From an uncultured Paludibacter sp. (GTDB taxonomy: Bacteria > Bacteroidota > Bacteroidia > Bacteroidales > Paludibacteraceae), in NCBI GenBank assembly GCA_937897985.1, contig CALCBD010000054.1:62001-126000 (forward strand): a DNA stretch of 64,000 nt, written 5' to 3'. The notes beneath the pieces were generated by a model. It was not told where the DNA came from. It saw only the letters and a list, made by a program, of their open reading frames with translations, and did no database searches. This document shows positions 42,603 to 50,863 of the stretch, piece after piece (position 1 is the first letter of the stretch; every line of letters starts with the position of its first letter). Made by a program: the position numbers and the translations under genes.

Positions 42603-45062
42603 ATGCCAAAAGTACAATTCATTGATCCGTCAGAAGCACGGAAACCGGGATTTGTGGAATTTCAACCCATTCCGGTAAATCAATACCAAAAAACGGTAAA
42701 AGACGAAAAGGGTAATTTTACCGACGAAGAGTTTAAAGCCATTTATCACGATATGGCGCTGATTCGCGAGTTCGAAACCATGTTGAACCTGATTAAAACC
42801 AAAGGTGAATACAACGGAACTCCTTACAATCACCCCGGCCCGGCTCACTTGTCAATCGGACAGGAATCGGCAGCAGTTGGTATGGCATGGACGCTTACTG
42901 TTGAAGATTTTATCTTCGGTAGCCACCGTTCGCACGGCGAAATTCTGGCTAAAGGTATGTCGGCTATTCATAAACTGAGCGACAAAGAGTTGACCGGTAT
43001 TATGGAATCGTTTTTTGATGGTGCTGTACTGGCAGTTGTAAAGAAAGATTTTACAGGTACAACCAAAGAACTGGCCCGCCGCTTTTTGGTGTACGGAACC
43101 CTGGCTGAAATTTTTGCACGCGAAACCGGTTTCAACCGTGGTTTGGGTGGCTCAATGCACGCTTTCTTCACTCCGTTTGGTGTTTATCCTAACAATGCAT
43201 TAGTTGGTGGCTCGGGCGATATTGCTGTGGGTGCTGCTCTTTACAAAAAAGTAAACCGCAAACCGGGTATGGTAGTTGCCAACATTGGTGATGCTTCTAT
43301 GGCTTGTGGTCCGGTTTGGGAAGGTTTGATGTTCTCGGCTATGGATCAGTTCAACCAGCTTTGGGAAGGTGATATGAAAGGTGGCTTGCCTGTTATTATC
43401 AACATTATGAACAACCAGTATGGTATGGGTGGACAAACCTGTGGCGAAACTATGGGTTACGGAATTGCTGCCCGTATTGGTGCCGGTGTGAATGCTGAAC
43501 AAATGCATGCTGAGCGTGTCGACGGTTACAATCCACTGGCTGTGATTGATGCTTACAAACGCAAACGCAAAATAATTGAAGAAAAACGCGGTCCGGTTTT
43601 ATTAGACGTATTGACATACCGTTACAGCGGACACTCACCTTCAGATGCATCGTCGTATCGTTCGAAAGAGGAAGTGGAAGCATGGGAAAAACAGGACTGT
43701 ATCGCTTCGTACGGCGAGCAGTTGATCGATGCTAAAGTGGCTTCTCAAACTGATTTGGATGCAGTTCAGGCTGATATCAAAGCATTGATTTACGACATGT
43801 TCCTCAAATCAATCGATCCGGTTATCTCTCCATTGATGCAGAATCCTGAAAAAATTGGTGATATGATGTTCTCAAACGGTTCGGTGGATGCATTTAATAC
43901 AGCCAAACCGGATGTGTTAATGCCATTGGAAGAAAACTCACGCGTTAAGAAAATTGCTGCGAAAGAGCGTTTTGCATTTGATAAAGATGGAAAACCTTTC
44001 AGCAAAATGAAACAATATCAGTTGCGCGACGGTATTTTCGAAGCCATGATGGATCGTTTTTATAAAGACGCTTCGCTTATTGCTTATGGTGAAGAAAACC
44101 GCGACTGGGGTGGTGCGTTTGCAGTGTATGGCGGTATGACTGAGGCTTTGCCTTACCACCGTTTGTTCAACTCGCCAATCTCCGAAGCTTCTATCGTGGG
44201 TACTGCCATTGGTTACGCTATGTGTGGCGGACGTGTGGTTCCTGAAATTATGTATTGCGACTTCCTGGGTCGTTGTGGCGATGAGGTATTCAACCAAATG
44301 CCTAAATGGCAGGCCATGAGTGGTAATGTATTGAAAATGCCTGTCACACTTCGTGTATCAGTTGGTTCAAAATATGGTGCTCAGCACTCGCAGGACTGGA
44401 CTTCGCTGGTGGCTCACATTCCGGGAATCAAAGTTTGTTTCCCTGTAACACCTTACGATGCCAAAGGTTTGATGAATGCCGCACTTCAGGGAACCGACCC
44501 TGTGATTTTCTTCGAAAGTCAGCGTATTTACGAAATCGGTGAGCAATTCCACGAAGGTGGTGTGCCCGAAGGTTACTACGAAATTCCTTTCGGCGAGCCG
44601 GATGTGAAAAAAGTGGGTAACGACATTACTTTCCTCACTATTGGTCACACGCTTTATCCTGCTTTGGCTGCGGCTAAAGAACTGGAAGAAAAATACGGAA
44701 TGACAGCCGAAGTAATTGATGCCCGTTCGTTGGTGCCTTTCAACTACGAAAAAGTAATTGAATCGGTGAAAAAAACAGGTAAAATCATTGTTGCCGGCGA
44801 TGCAACCTCCCGTGGTTCGTTCCTCAACGATTTTGCAGCAAGCATCTCACAACTTTGTTTCGACCATTTGGATGCTCCTGTTTGTGTGCTTGGTTCACGC
44901 AACTGGATTACACCTGCTTACGAACTCGAAAGCTCATTCTTTGCGCAACCTTCGTGGTTCCTCGATATGATTAACGAACGCATTCAACCGCTGAAAGGTT
45001 ATATCGCTGGTCAGAATTTCACGGATGCTGAATTTGTTCGCAGATCGAAATTAGGAGTATAA
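42603..45062 (+). CDS. 2-oxoacid dehydrogenase E1, fused alpha and beta subunits
   Basis: An 819-residue thiamine-diphosphate decarboxylase component. The alpha-type half (about 40-440) has GTPYNHPGPAHLSIGQESAAVG, RSHGEILAKG and the cofactor motif GDASMACGP (229) to NIMNNQYGMGG (268-277), with the YRYSGHSPSDASSYR loop. The beta-type half (about 480-819) has YGEENRDWGGAFAVYGGM, SPISEASIVGTAIGYAMCGGRVVPEIMYCDF, QDWTSLVAHIPGIKVCFP and VIDARSLVPF. Most bacteria encode these as two genes; fused forms are common in Bacteroidetes for branched-chain or related 2-oxoacids. Its substrate in this sugar region is unknown. Confidence 0.92.
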   Translation: MPKVQFIDPSEARKPGFVEFQPIPVNQYQKTVKDEKGNFTDEEFKAIYHDMALIREFETMLNLIKTKGEYNGTPYNHPGPAHLSIGQESAAVGMAWTLTVEDFIFGSHRSHGEILAKGMSAIHKLSDKELTGIMESFFDGAVLAVVKKDFTGTTKELARRFLVYGTLAEIFARETGFNRGLGGSMHAFFTPFGVYPNNALVGGSGDIAVGAALYKKVNRKPGMVVANIGDASMACGPVWEGLMFSAMDQFNQLWEGDMKGGLPVIINIMNNQYGMGGQTCGETMGYGIAARIGAGVNAEQMHAERVDGYNPLAVIDAYKRKRKIIEEKRGPVLLDVLTYRYSGHSPSDASSYRSKEEVEAWEKQDCIASYGEQLIDAKVASQTDLDAVQADIKALIYDMFLKSIDPVISPLMQNPEKIGDMMFSNGSVDAFNTAKPDVLMPLEENSRVKKIAAKERFAFDKDGKPFSKMKQYQLRDGIFEAMMDRFYKDASLIAYGEENRDWGGAFAVYGGMTEALPYHRLFNSPISEASIVGTAIGYAMCGGRVVPEIMYCDFLGRCGDEVFNQMPKWQAMSGNVLKMPVTLRVSVGSKYGAQHSQDWTSLVAHIPGIKVCFPVTPYDAKGLMNAALQGTDPVIFFESQRIYEIGEQFHEGGVPEGYYEIPFGEPDVKKVGNDITFLTIGHTLYPALAAAKELEEKYGMTAEVIDARSLVPFNYEKVIESVKKTGKIIVAGDATSRGSFLNDFAASISQLCFDHLDAPVCVLGSRNWITPAYELESSFFAQPSWFLDMINERIQPLKGYIAGQNFTDAEFVRRSKLGV

Positions 45063-45425
45063 TTTACAATTACAAGGCACTGATTCTGTCAAAGGGTTGG
45101 TGCTTTTATGTAAATAATCTTCGGGCTGTAAGCCCAAAATATCTCAGCCCATTGGCATAGCCCTAACGGGGCGACGTCATGGGAAAAAGATCAACATAAT
45201 AAAATTTGCGCCCTGAAAGGGCTATATAGATAGGAAATAATAAAAACACGAATTGCAATTAAAAATTTGCAAATGATTTTATAATGGGCTTTCAGCCCGC
45301 ATTAAATGTATCTGCGAAAATTACCCCAAGGCGCCGCCATTTCATGGCTTTACCATTGGGCTATATAATAATGGGCTTTCAGCCCGAAGATTTGAAATAA
45401 TACCACTAAGCTGGTTTTTGAAGTT
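45063..45425. repeat. REP-type hairpin cluster upstream of the Y1 transposase
   Basis: 363 bases rich in GGGCT/AGCCC hairpins. The outer pair, CTTCGGGCTGTAAGCCCA at 45119-45136 and TGGGCTTTCAGCCCGAAG at 45372-45389, is inverted and almost perfect. An inner pair (AGCCCATTGGCATAGCC near 45147 and GGCTTTACCATTGGGCT near 45347) is also inverted. Further GCCCTGAAAGGGC and GGGCTTTCAGCCC hairpins lie between. These are the usual kind of repeats beside Bacteroidetes RAYT genes. Confidence 0.75.
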
Positions 45426-45878
45426 ATGTCACAATCGCTATCAAAATTGTATGTTCACGCCATTTTTCATGTCAAATACAATGAATGTTTGATTAAACCG
45501 GAAAATGGTAAAGAATTGTACGCTTATATAGGCAGTCTTGTGAAATTGTCAAAATCAATTCCGGTGGCAATAAATGGAACGGAGAATCATGTTCACGTTT
45601 TGTGCATAATGTCCAAAAATATCTCTTTAGCAAATTTGCTGGAAGAAATTAAAACCAATAGCAGCAGATGGATTAAAACATTGGGGCCGCATTATCGAGA
45701 ATTTGCCTGGCAAGGTGGATATGCAGGATATTCTGTAAGTCAATCCAAGGTTAGCATTGTGCAGAAATATATTGAAAATCAAAAAGAACATCATAAAACG
45801 CAAACTTTTCAGGAAGAATATATTCAATTTTTAAAAAAAAATGGAGTTGAATATAATGAAGATTATTTGTGGACGTAA
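45426..45878 (+). CDS. Y1 (IS200-like) transposase, RAYT type
   Basis: A 150-residue HUH single-strand endonuclease. The metal-binding HUH motif is NHVHVLC (His55, His57), and the nucleophile is Tyr115 in IVQKYIENQKEHH. The size and the C-terminal FLKKNGVEYNEDYLW end fit the Bacteroidetes REP-associated tyrosine transposases, which are domesticated IS200/IS605 relatives that act on REP hairpins. Repeats of one type lie directly upstream, and a different, C-rich repeat lies just downstream. No accessory TnpB gene is present. The gene looks intact. It interrupts the order of the sugar genes. Confidence 0.88.
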   Translation: MSQSLSKLYVHAIFHVKYNECLIKPENGKELYAYIGSLVKLSKSIPVAINGTENHVHVLCIMSKNISLANLLEEIKTNSSRWIKTLGPHYREFAWQGGYAGYSVSQSKVSIVQKYIENQKEHHKTQTFQEEYIQFLKKNGVEYNEDYLWT

Positions 45879-45948
45879 AATTCCACATATTGAAACAATG
45901 AAAAATAAAGAGTTATTAAAATAATTATAAACAAATCTAATAATTAAG

Positions 45949-45974
45949 TCCCCCTTGAGGGGGATTTAGGGGCC
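45949..45974 (+). repeat. C-rich repeat, copy 11
   Basis: TCCCCCTTGAGGGGG, then ATTTAGGGGCC. It ends one base before the PHP gene start codon. Confidence 0.88.
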
Positions 45975-45975
45975 T

Positions 45976-47130
45976 ATGATAAAAGTAAACGCTCACCTTC
46001 ACACACCAAATTCGTTTAGTGCTTTTAAGAATATCGACGAAGCACTCGATATGGCAGTTGCCGAAGGCGTAAAAGTAGTTGGTATTAATGATTTTTACAG
46101 CACAGCCGGATATAAGACCTGGGCTGAAGGTTCTAAATCGCGGGGTTTATATCCTTTGTTCAATATCGAGTTTATCAGTTTGAACGAAGAAGACCAAAAA
46201 GCCGGTTTACGTGTGAACGACCCCGGAAATCCGGGACGCACATATCTGAGTGGTAAAGGTCTTTCGTATCCTTTCAAACTCGACGAACCCTTTGCTTCGC
46301 AGTTGGCAGGTGTTATTAAAGAGTCGAACGCACAGGTAGAAGCCATGTGTGGCAAGGTTAATGAAATACTCGACGCAGTAAATGCCGGATTTGCACTCGA
46401 CTTTGAATGGATTAAAAATGAGTTAACCACGGGTTTAATCCGTGAGCGTCATTTGGCTAAAGCTTTACGCATGAAAGCCTATGAGTATTGTCACAACAAC
46501 CCGCTGGATTTACGTTTGTTGTTTTACAAACTTTTTGGTAATAAAGAACTGAAATCGGAAGTAACCGATTTTGCCGGCGTTGAAAACGAAATTCGCGGTA
46601 ATATGCTCAAAGCCGGTGGGGGAGCTTTTGTTCCCGAAGATCCGAAAGCGTTTTTGCCCATGCAAACCGTTTGCGAAATTATTGTAGCCGGTGGTGGTAT
46701 TCCTACTTATCCGTTCCTGGCCGACGATGCCAAAGGTGGTTACACCGACTTTGAAGGCGATTTGGAGCGTGTGGCTCAGCAATTGACCGAGCGCGGTTTT
46801 CATTCGGTAGAGTTTATTACAACACGCAACGGTGTTGAATTACTCGAAAAATATGCATCATATCTGCACGATCAGGGCTTTGTGGTAACATTTGGTAGCG
46901 AGCATAACACGCCTGCTATGGAACCGATTGAACTTTTTGCGCGCAACAGTACGCCACTTACCGACCGTTTGATGCAAATCAACTACGAGGGAGCTTGCGT
47001 GGTAGCTGCTCACCAACATTTGGTAGCTCAGGGCTTACGCGGTTACGTTGATGCCAATGGACAAGCCGACAGAAGCAAACGGGAAGATTTTATAAAATTG
47101 GGAAAAGAATTGATAAACCCTGCCCCCTAA
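45976..47130 (+). CDS. PHP-domain protein
   Basis: A 384-residue protein with the polymerase-and-histidinol-phosphatase fold. Metal-binding histidines appear in INAHLHTPNSFSAF (His7, His9), in VTFGSEHNTPAMEP and near the end in VVAAHQHLVA. Such proteins hydrolyse phosphate esters or related bonds; none is standard in L-fucose or L-rhamnose use. Its stop codon TAA belongs to a C-rich repeat, so the last residues, NPAP, are repeat-derived. It lies between the transposase and the bifunctional aldolase. The substrate is unknown. Confidence 0.78.
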   Translation: MIKVNAHLHTPNSFSAFKNIDEALDMAVAEGVKVVGINDFYSTAGYKTWAEGSKSRGLYPLFNIEFISLNEEDQKAGLRVNDPGNPGRTYLSGKGLSYPFKLDEPFASQLAGVIKESNAQVEAMCGKVNEILDAVNAGFALDFEWIKNELTTGLIRERHLAKALRMKAYEYCHNNPLDLRLLFYKLFGNKELKSEVTDFAGVENEIRGNMLKAGGGAFVPEDPKAFLPMQTVCEIIVAGGGIPTYPFLADDAKGGYTDFEGDLERVAQQLTERGFHSVEFITTRNGVELLEKYASYLHDQGFVVTFGSEHNTPAMEPIELFARNSTPLTDRLMQINYEGACVVAAHQHLVAQGLRGYVDANGQADRSKREDFIKLGKELINPAP

Positions 47131-47139
47131 CCCCCTGAA
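47122..47139 (-). repeat. C-rich repeat, copy 12, truncated
   Basis: GCCCCCTAACCCCCTGAA, lacking the closing run of G. It contains the PHP stop codon. A full copy follows 6 bases later. Confidence 0.85.
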
Positions 47140-47145
47140 AGATTT

Positions 47146-47170
47146 GCCCCCCAACCCCCTAAAGGGGGAG
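47146..47170 (-). repeat. C-rich repeat, copy 13
   Basis: GCCCCCCAACCCCCTAAA, then GGGGGAG. A full copy in tandem with the truncated copy 12, and inverted relative to copy 14. Confidence 0.9.
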
Positions 47171-47218
47171 TAAGAGCGCAAATCCTGAATTATTATTGAT
47201 ATTAAAGATCTTGAATAA

Positions 47219-49222
47219 ATGAACAGTACAGAAAATAATGATAATAGCTCTCAACTCCCCCTTCAGGGGGTTGGGGGGCTTATAGCCATCTCACAATTCT
47301 ACGGCCGCGATAACCGTTTTGTGATTGCAGGCGGTGGCAATACATCGTACAAAAATGCGGAGAAACTTTGGGTAAAAGCCAGTGGTTCGTCGTTGGCTAC
47401 CATTACCGAAGATGGATTTGCGGTGCTCGATAGGGCAAAGCTTAACCTTATGTCCGAAAAAACGTACAGCAATGTGGCTGCCGAACGCGAAGAACAGGTA
47501 AAGAATGATTTGGCCGATGCCACTATCAGCAAAGGCAAACGCCCTTCGGTGGAAACATCGATGCATAATGTTATCGACTTTGCTTTTGTGGTTCACATGC
47601 ATCCTACGCTGGTGAATGGATTGATGTGTGCCAATAATGCCGAAAGCGATCTGAAAAAACTATTCGGAGCCAAAGCATTGTATATCGAATACACCGACCC
47701 GGGTTATGTGCTTTTCAAAAAAGTAGAAAACGCCATAAAAGCTTACAGAGCAGAAAATGCCGAAGAACCACAAATTATCTGGTTGCAAAATCACGGAATT
47801 TTTGTGGCTGCAAACAGCATTGAAGAAGTAAAAGTGATTTATACAGAAATACTTGAGAAACTTGCCCCCCAACCCCCTAAAGGGGGAGAAAAGATTCCCC
47901 CTTTAGGGGGTCAGGGGGCTGTTGGGATCCTGCCGGGTATGCGTATGATGCTTTCGGCAGATGGTTTGAAAACGCTGAAAGTACGCAAAAACGAACTGAT
48001 CAAATATTTTTACGACAGCAAAGAGAATCAGGCAAAAATAGCCAGGCCATTTACGCCCGATGCCATTGTTTATTGTAAATCAAATTATATTTTCCTCAAC
48101 GATGAGGAGCCCGAAGCCGTACTGGCCGAAGCTGCAAAGCAAATTCCGGCATTTACCGCTAAATTCGGTTATCAGCCCAAAGTGATACTGATTAAAGGAA
48201 TTGGTCTGGTAGCTGTAGGCGATAATGCTGCTCAGTGCGACATTATTCTTGATGTGTTCGAAGATGCGATGAAGATTGCTTATTACGCCGAATCATTTGG
48301 CGGTCCGCATCCGATGACACAGGCTCAAATCGACTTTATTGATAACTGGGAAGTAGAAAATTACCGTCGCAGTGTGGCTGCAGGTGGCACTGCCGGTCGT
48401 GCCGAAAACAAAACTATTATTGTAACCGGAGCCGCTCAGGGCTTTGGCGAAGGAATTGCCCGTTGTTTATTGCAGGAAGGTGCCAATATCGTGGTAGCCG
48501 ATATGAACGAAACAGTTGGTCGTGCCACAGTGGAACGCTTTAATGGCATGGCAAAAAGCAATCGCGCTATTTTTGTAAAAACCAATGTAAGCGAAATTCC
48601 AAGTATCGAAAATCTGGTTCACGAAACGGTGTGCAACTTCGGTGCTATCGACTGCTTTGTAAGCAACGCAGGCGTACTTCGTGCCGGAGGATTAGACGAT
48701 ATGACTCCTGAAGATTTTGAATTTGTAACCAAAATAAATTACAACGCTTATTTCTATTGTACCAAAGTAGTAAGCAAAATTCAGAAGTTACAAACCAAAT
48801 ATGCCACTGCCGGTTATTATGCCGATATTATTCAGGTAAATTCCAAATCCGGACTGCGTGGCAGCAAGGCAAACTTTGCTTATGCAGGTGGTAAATTTGG
48901 TGGCATTGGTCTCACTCAGTCATTTGCACTGGAACTGGCTCCATTCCGAATCAAGGTAAACTCTATTTGTCCGGGCAATTTTTACGAAGGTCCGCTCTGG
49001 AGCGACCCTGTTAATGGTTTGTTTGTTCAGTACCTGAATGCAGGTAAAGTGCCGGGAGCCAAAACAATTGACGACGTAAAAGAGTTTTATTTAGCACAGG
49101 TGCCTATGAAAAAAGGCTGTTCGCCCGAGGATGTTACCAAAGGTGCGCTTTACCTGATGGAGCAGTGTGGCGAAACCGGACAGGCATTGCCAATTACCGG
49201 TGGGCAGGTGATGCTGAATTAA
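47219..49222 (+). CDS. Bifunctional class II aldolase/short-chain dehydrogenase
   Basis: A 667-residue fusion. The aldolase half has the metal-binding VVHMHPTLVNG (His126, His128) and LQNHGIFVA (His192). The dehydrogenase half begins IIVTGAAQGFGEGIARCLLQEG (about 400-421) and has a YAGGKFG active site near 567. In related enzymes the first half cleaves rhamnulose-1-phosphate and the second acts on the lactaldehyde formed. Residues 13-21 and about 216-234 are Pro/Gly-rich inserts encoded by three C-rich repeats; without them the N-terminus would resemble the family start ISQFYGRDNRFVIAGGGNTS. The inserts are in frame. Confidence 0.88.
   Translation: MNSTENNDNSSQLPLQGVGGLIAISQFYGRDNRFVIAGGGNTSYKNAEKLWVKASGSSLATITEDGFAVLDRAKLNLMSEKTYSNVAAEREEQVKNDLADATISKGKRPSVETSMHNVIDFAFVVHMHPTLVNGLMCANNAESDLKKLFGAKALYIEYTDPGYVLFKKVENAIKAYRAENAEEPQIIWLQNHGIFVAANSIEEVKVIYTEILEKLAPQPPKGGEKIPPLGGQGAVGILPGMRMMLSADGLKTLKVRKNELIKYFYDSKENQAKIARPFTPDAIVYCKSNYIFLNDEEPEAVLAEAAKQIPAFTAKFGYQPKVILIKGIGLVAVGDNAAQCDIILDVFEDAMKIAYYAESFGGPHPMTQAQIDFIDNWEVENYRRSVAAGGTAGRAENKTIIVTGAAQGFGEGIARCLLQEGANIVVADMNETVGRATVERFNGMAKSNRAIFVKTNVSEIPSIENLVHETVCNFGAIDCFVSNAGVLRAGGLDDMTPEDFEFVTKINYNAYFYCTKVVSKIQKLQTKYATAGYYADIIQVNSKSGLRGSKANFAYAGGKFGGIGLTQSFALELAPFRIKVNSICPGNFYEGPLWSDPVNGLFVQYLNAGKVPGAKTIDDVKEFYLAQVPMKKGCSPEDVTKGALYLMEQCGETGQALPITGGQVMLN
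47255..47279 (+). repeat. C-rich repeat, copy 14, inside the aldolase gene
   Basis: CTCCCCCTTCAGGGGG, then TTGGGGGGC, translated as LPLQGVGG. The consensus TAG is changed to CAG and the TTAG part to TTGG, so no stop occurs in this frame. Confidence 0.9.
47864..47919. repeat. C-rich repeats, copies 15 and 16, back to back inside the aldolase gene
   Basis: Copy 15 (47864-47888, reverse form) and copy 16 (47895-47919, forward form) are separated by only 6 bases and form one large palindrome. They are translated in frame as APQPPKGGEKIPPLGGQGA. Single T-to-C differences from consensus change TAA to CAA and TAG to CAG. Confidence 0.92.
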
Positions 49223-49228
49223 TAACTT

Positions 49229-49253
49229 GCCCCCTAACCCCCTAAAGGGGGAA
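49229..49253 (-). repeat. C-rich repeat, copy 17
   Basis: Consensus reverse form, 6 bases after the aldolase/dehydrogenase stop codon. Confidence 0.92.
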
Positions 49254-49389
49254 TTAGAGAGGTAGAACCATAATTATCAGCTTAATCAAAATTTTAGAAG
49301 ACTTTTTTATTTTTTTTATTTTAATAAAAATAATAGTACAAATTTTAAATTACTCTATTGATTTATTTTCAAAGACGAAACTAATTCAG

Positions 49390-49414
49390 TTCCCCCTTTA
49401 GGGGGTTAGGGGGC
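49390..49414 (+). repeat. C-rich repeat, copy 18
   Basis: Consensus forward form, 8 bases before the zinc dehydrogenase ATG. Confidence 0.92.
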
Positions 49415-49422
49415 AGATTAAT

Positions 49423-50703
49423 ATGCAAACAAAAGCAATCCGTTTATATGGCAAAAAAGATCTTCGTATGGAAGAGTTCGAATTGCCGCAGATTAAAGAA
49501 GATGAAATACTTGCAAAAGTAGTTTCTGATTCATTGTGTATGTCGTCGTACAAAGCTGCTTCGCAGGCTACCGACCACAAACGTATTCCGAACGATATCG
49601 CCGAAAATCCGATTATTATCGGACACGAATTTGCCGGCGAAATTGTGGAAGTGGGCTCAAAATGGGCAAATCAGTTTAAAGCCGGTGATAAATTTTCGAT
49701 TCAACCTGCGCTTTATTACGAAGATGGCCCTGTGGGAGTGTTAAGCGCACCGGGTTATAGTTATCGTTACATTGGTGGTGATGCGACCTATGTGGTAATT
49801 CCCAAAGAAGTAATGGAAAAAAGCTGCTTGCTGGCCTACAAAGGCGAAGGTTATTATCCTGCGTCGCTGGCTGAACCGCTTTCGTGTGTGATTGGTGCTA
49901 TGCATGCCAACTACCACACCACTCCGGGAAGCTACGAGCATAAAATGGATATCGTTGATGGCGGAAAAATGGCTATTCTGGCAGGAGTTGGTCCAATGGG
50001 ACTGGCAGCTATCAACTATGTACTTCGCCGCGAAGATCGCAAGCCTTCAGTATTGGTAGTAACCGATGTGGATCAAACGCGTCTGGACCGTGCTGCAACC
50101 ATTCTACCTGTTGAGTTTGCAAATGCCCGTGGTATAGATTTGAAATATATCAATACCGGAAAAATGGAAAATCCGGTCGAGGAACTGAGAGCTATTACCG
50201 GCGGATACGGATACGACGATGTGTTTGTATTTGCTCCCGTAAAACCGGTGGTAGAGCAAGGCGATGCTATTCTGGCATTCGATGGCTGCCTCAACTTCTT
50301 TGCAGGCCCAAGCGATCCGAATTTCAGCGCAACGTTCAATTTCTACAACGTACACTATGCTTACACACACGTGGTAGGAACCAGTGGTGGTAATACCGAC
50401 GATATGAACGAAGCTTTAACCATGATGAGCAAAGGTCTTGACCCTGCCGGATTGGTTACGCATATTGGTGGTTTGGACGCTGTTATTGAAGCAACCAAAC
50501 ACCTGCCTGAAATTCCGGGTGGTAAAAAACTGATTTATACGCACATTGAAATGCCTTTGACGCCAATTTCGGACTTTGCCAAATTAGGTGAAACCAATCC
50601 GGTTTTTAAAACATTAGCCGAAATTTGTGATAAAAACCTCGGTTTGTGGAGCGTGGAAGCCGAAAGTTTTTTATTGCCAAATTACTGCCCCCCAACCCCC
50701 TAA
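49423..50703 (+). CDS. Zinc-binding (MDR-type) dehydrogenase
   Basis: A 426-residue medium-chain dehydrogenase. The N-terminal catalytic half has DSLCMSSYKAA, IIGHEFAGEIVEVGS and AGDKFSIQPALYY; the Rossmann half has MAILAGVGPMGLAAINYVL near 186-204. It resembles L-sorbose-1-phosphate reductase-like proteins seen with aldolases. In this region it could reduce L-lactaldehyde or oxidise a ketose derivative, but this is inference. The protein ends NYCPPTP because the stop codon lies inside a C-rich repeat; the last five residues are probably not ancestral. Confidence 0.82.
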   Translation: MQTKAIRLYGKKDLRMEEFELPQIKEDEILAKVVSDSLCMSSYKAASQATDHKRIPNDIAENPIIIGHEFAGEIVEVGSKWANQFKAGDKFSIQPALYYEDGPVGVLSAPGYSYRYIGGDATYVVIPKEVMEKSCLLAYKGEGYYPASLAEPLSCVIGAMHANYHTTPGSYEHKMDIVDGGKMAILAGVGPMGLAAINYVLRREDRKPSVLVVTDVDQTRLDRAATILPVEFANARGIDLKYINTGKMENPVEELRAITGGYGYDDVFVFAPVKPVVEQGDAILAFDGCLNFFAGPSDPNFSATFNFYNVHYAYTHVVGTSGGNTDDMNEALTMMSKGLDPAGLVTHIGGLDAVIEATKHLPEIPGGKKLIYTHIEMPLTPISDFAKLGETNPVFKTLAEICDKNLGLWSVEAESFLLPNYCPPTP

Positions 50704-50711
50704 AGGGGGAG
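50687..50711 (-). repeat. C-rich repeat, copy 19
   Basis: GCCCCCCAACCCCCTAAA, then GGGGGAG. The TAA at 50701-50703 is the stop codon of the dehydrogenase gene. Confidence 0.9.
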
Positions 50712-50825
50712 TAAGAAAAGAGCCCCAAACCTCGACCAAAAGGCGGACAGGCTCTGAAGGGCTTTAAGACCAAGTATTTGAAATGATGAAATAAAATTTA
50801 AAAATTCTAAAACAAACTACTCCTA

Positions 50826-50848
50826 TTCCCCCTTTAGGGTTAGGGGGC
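50826..50848 (+). repeat. C-rich repeat, copy 20, degenerate
   Basis: TTCCCCCTTTAGGG, then TTAGGGGGC, lacking two G of the hairpin. It ends 15 bases before the aldolase start. Confidence 0.85.
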
Positions 50849-50863
50849 AGGACATTTTTAATT

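Noticed and set aside
39479..50848. CRISPR-like array
   Set aside because: The repeats are inverted as well as direct, irregularly spaced, partly inside genes and without unique equal-length spacers or cas genes.
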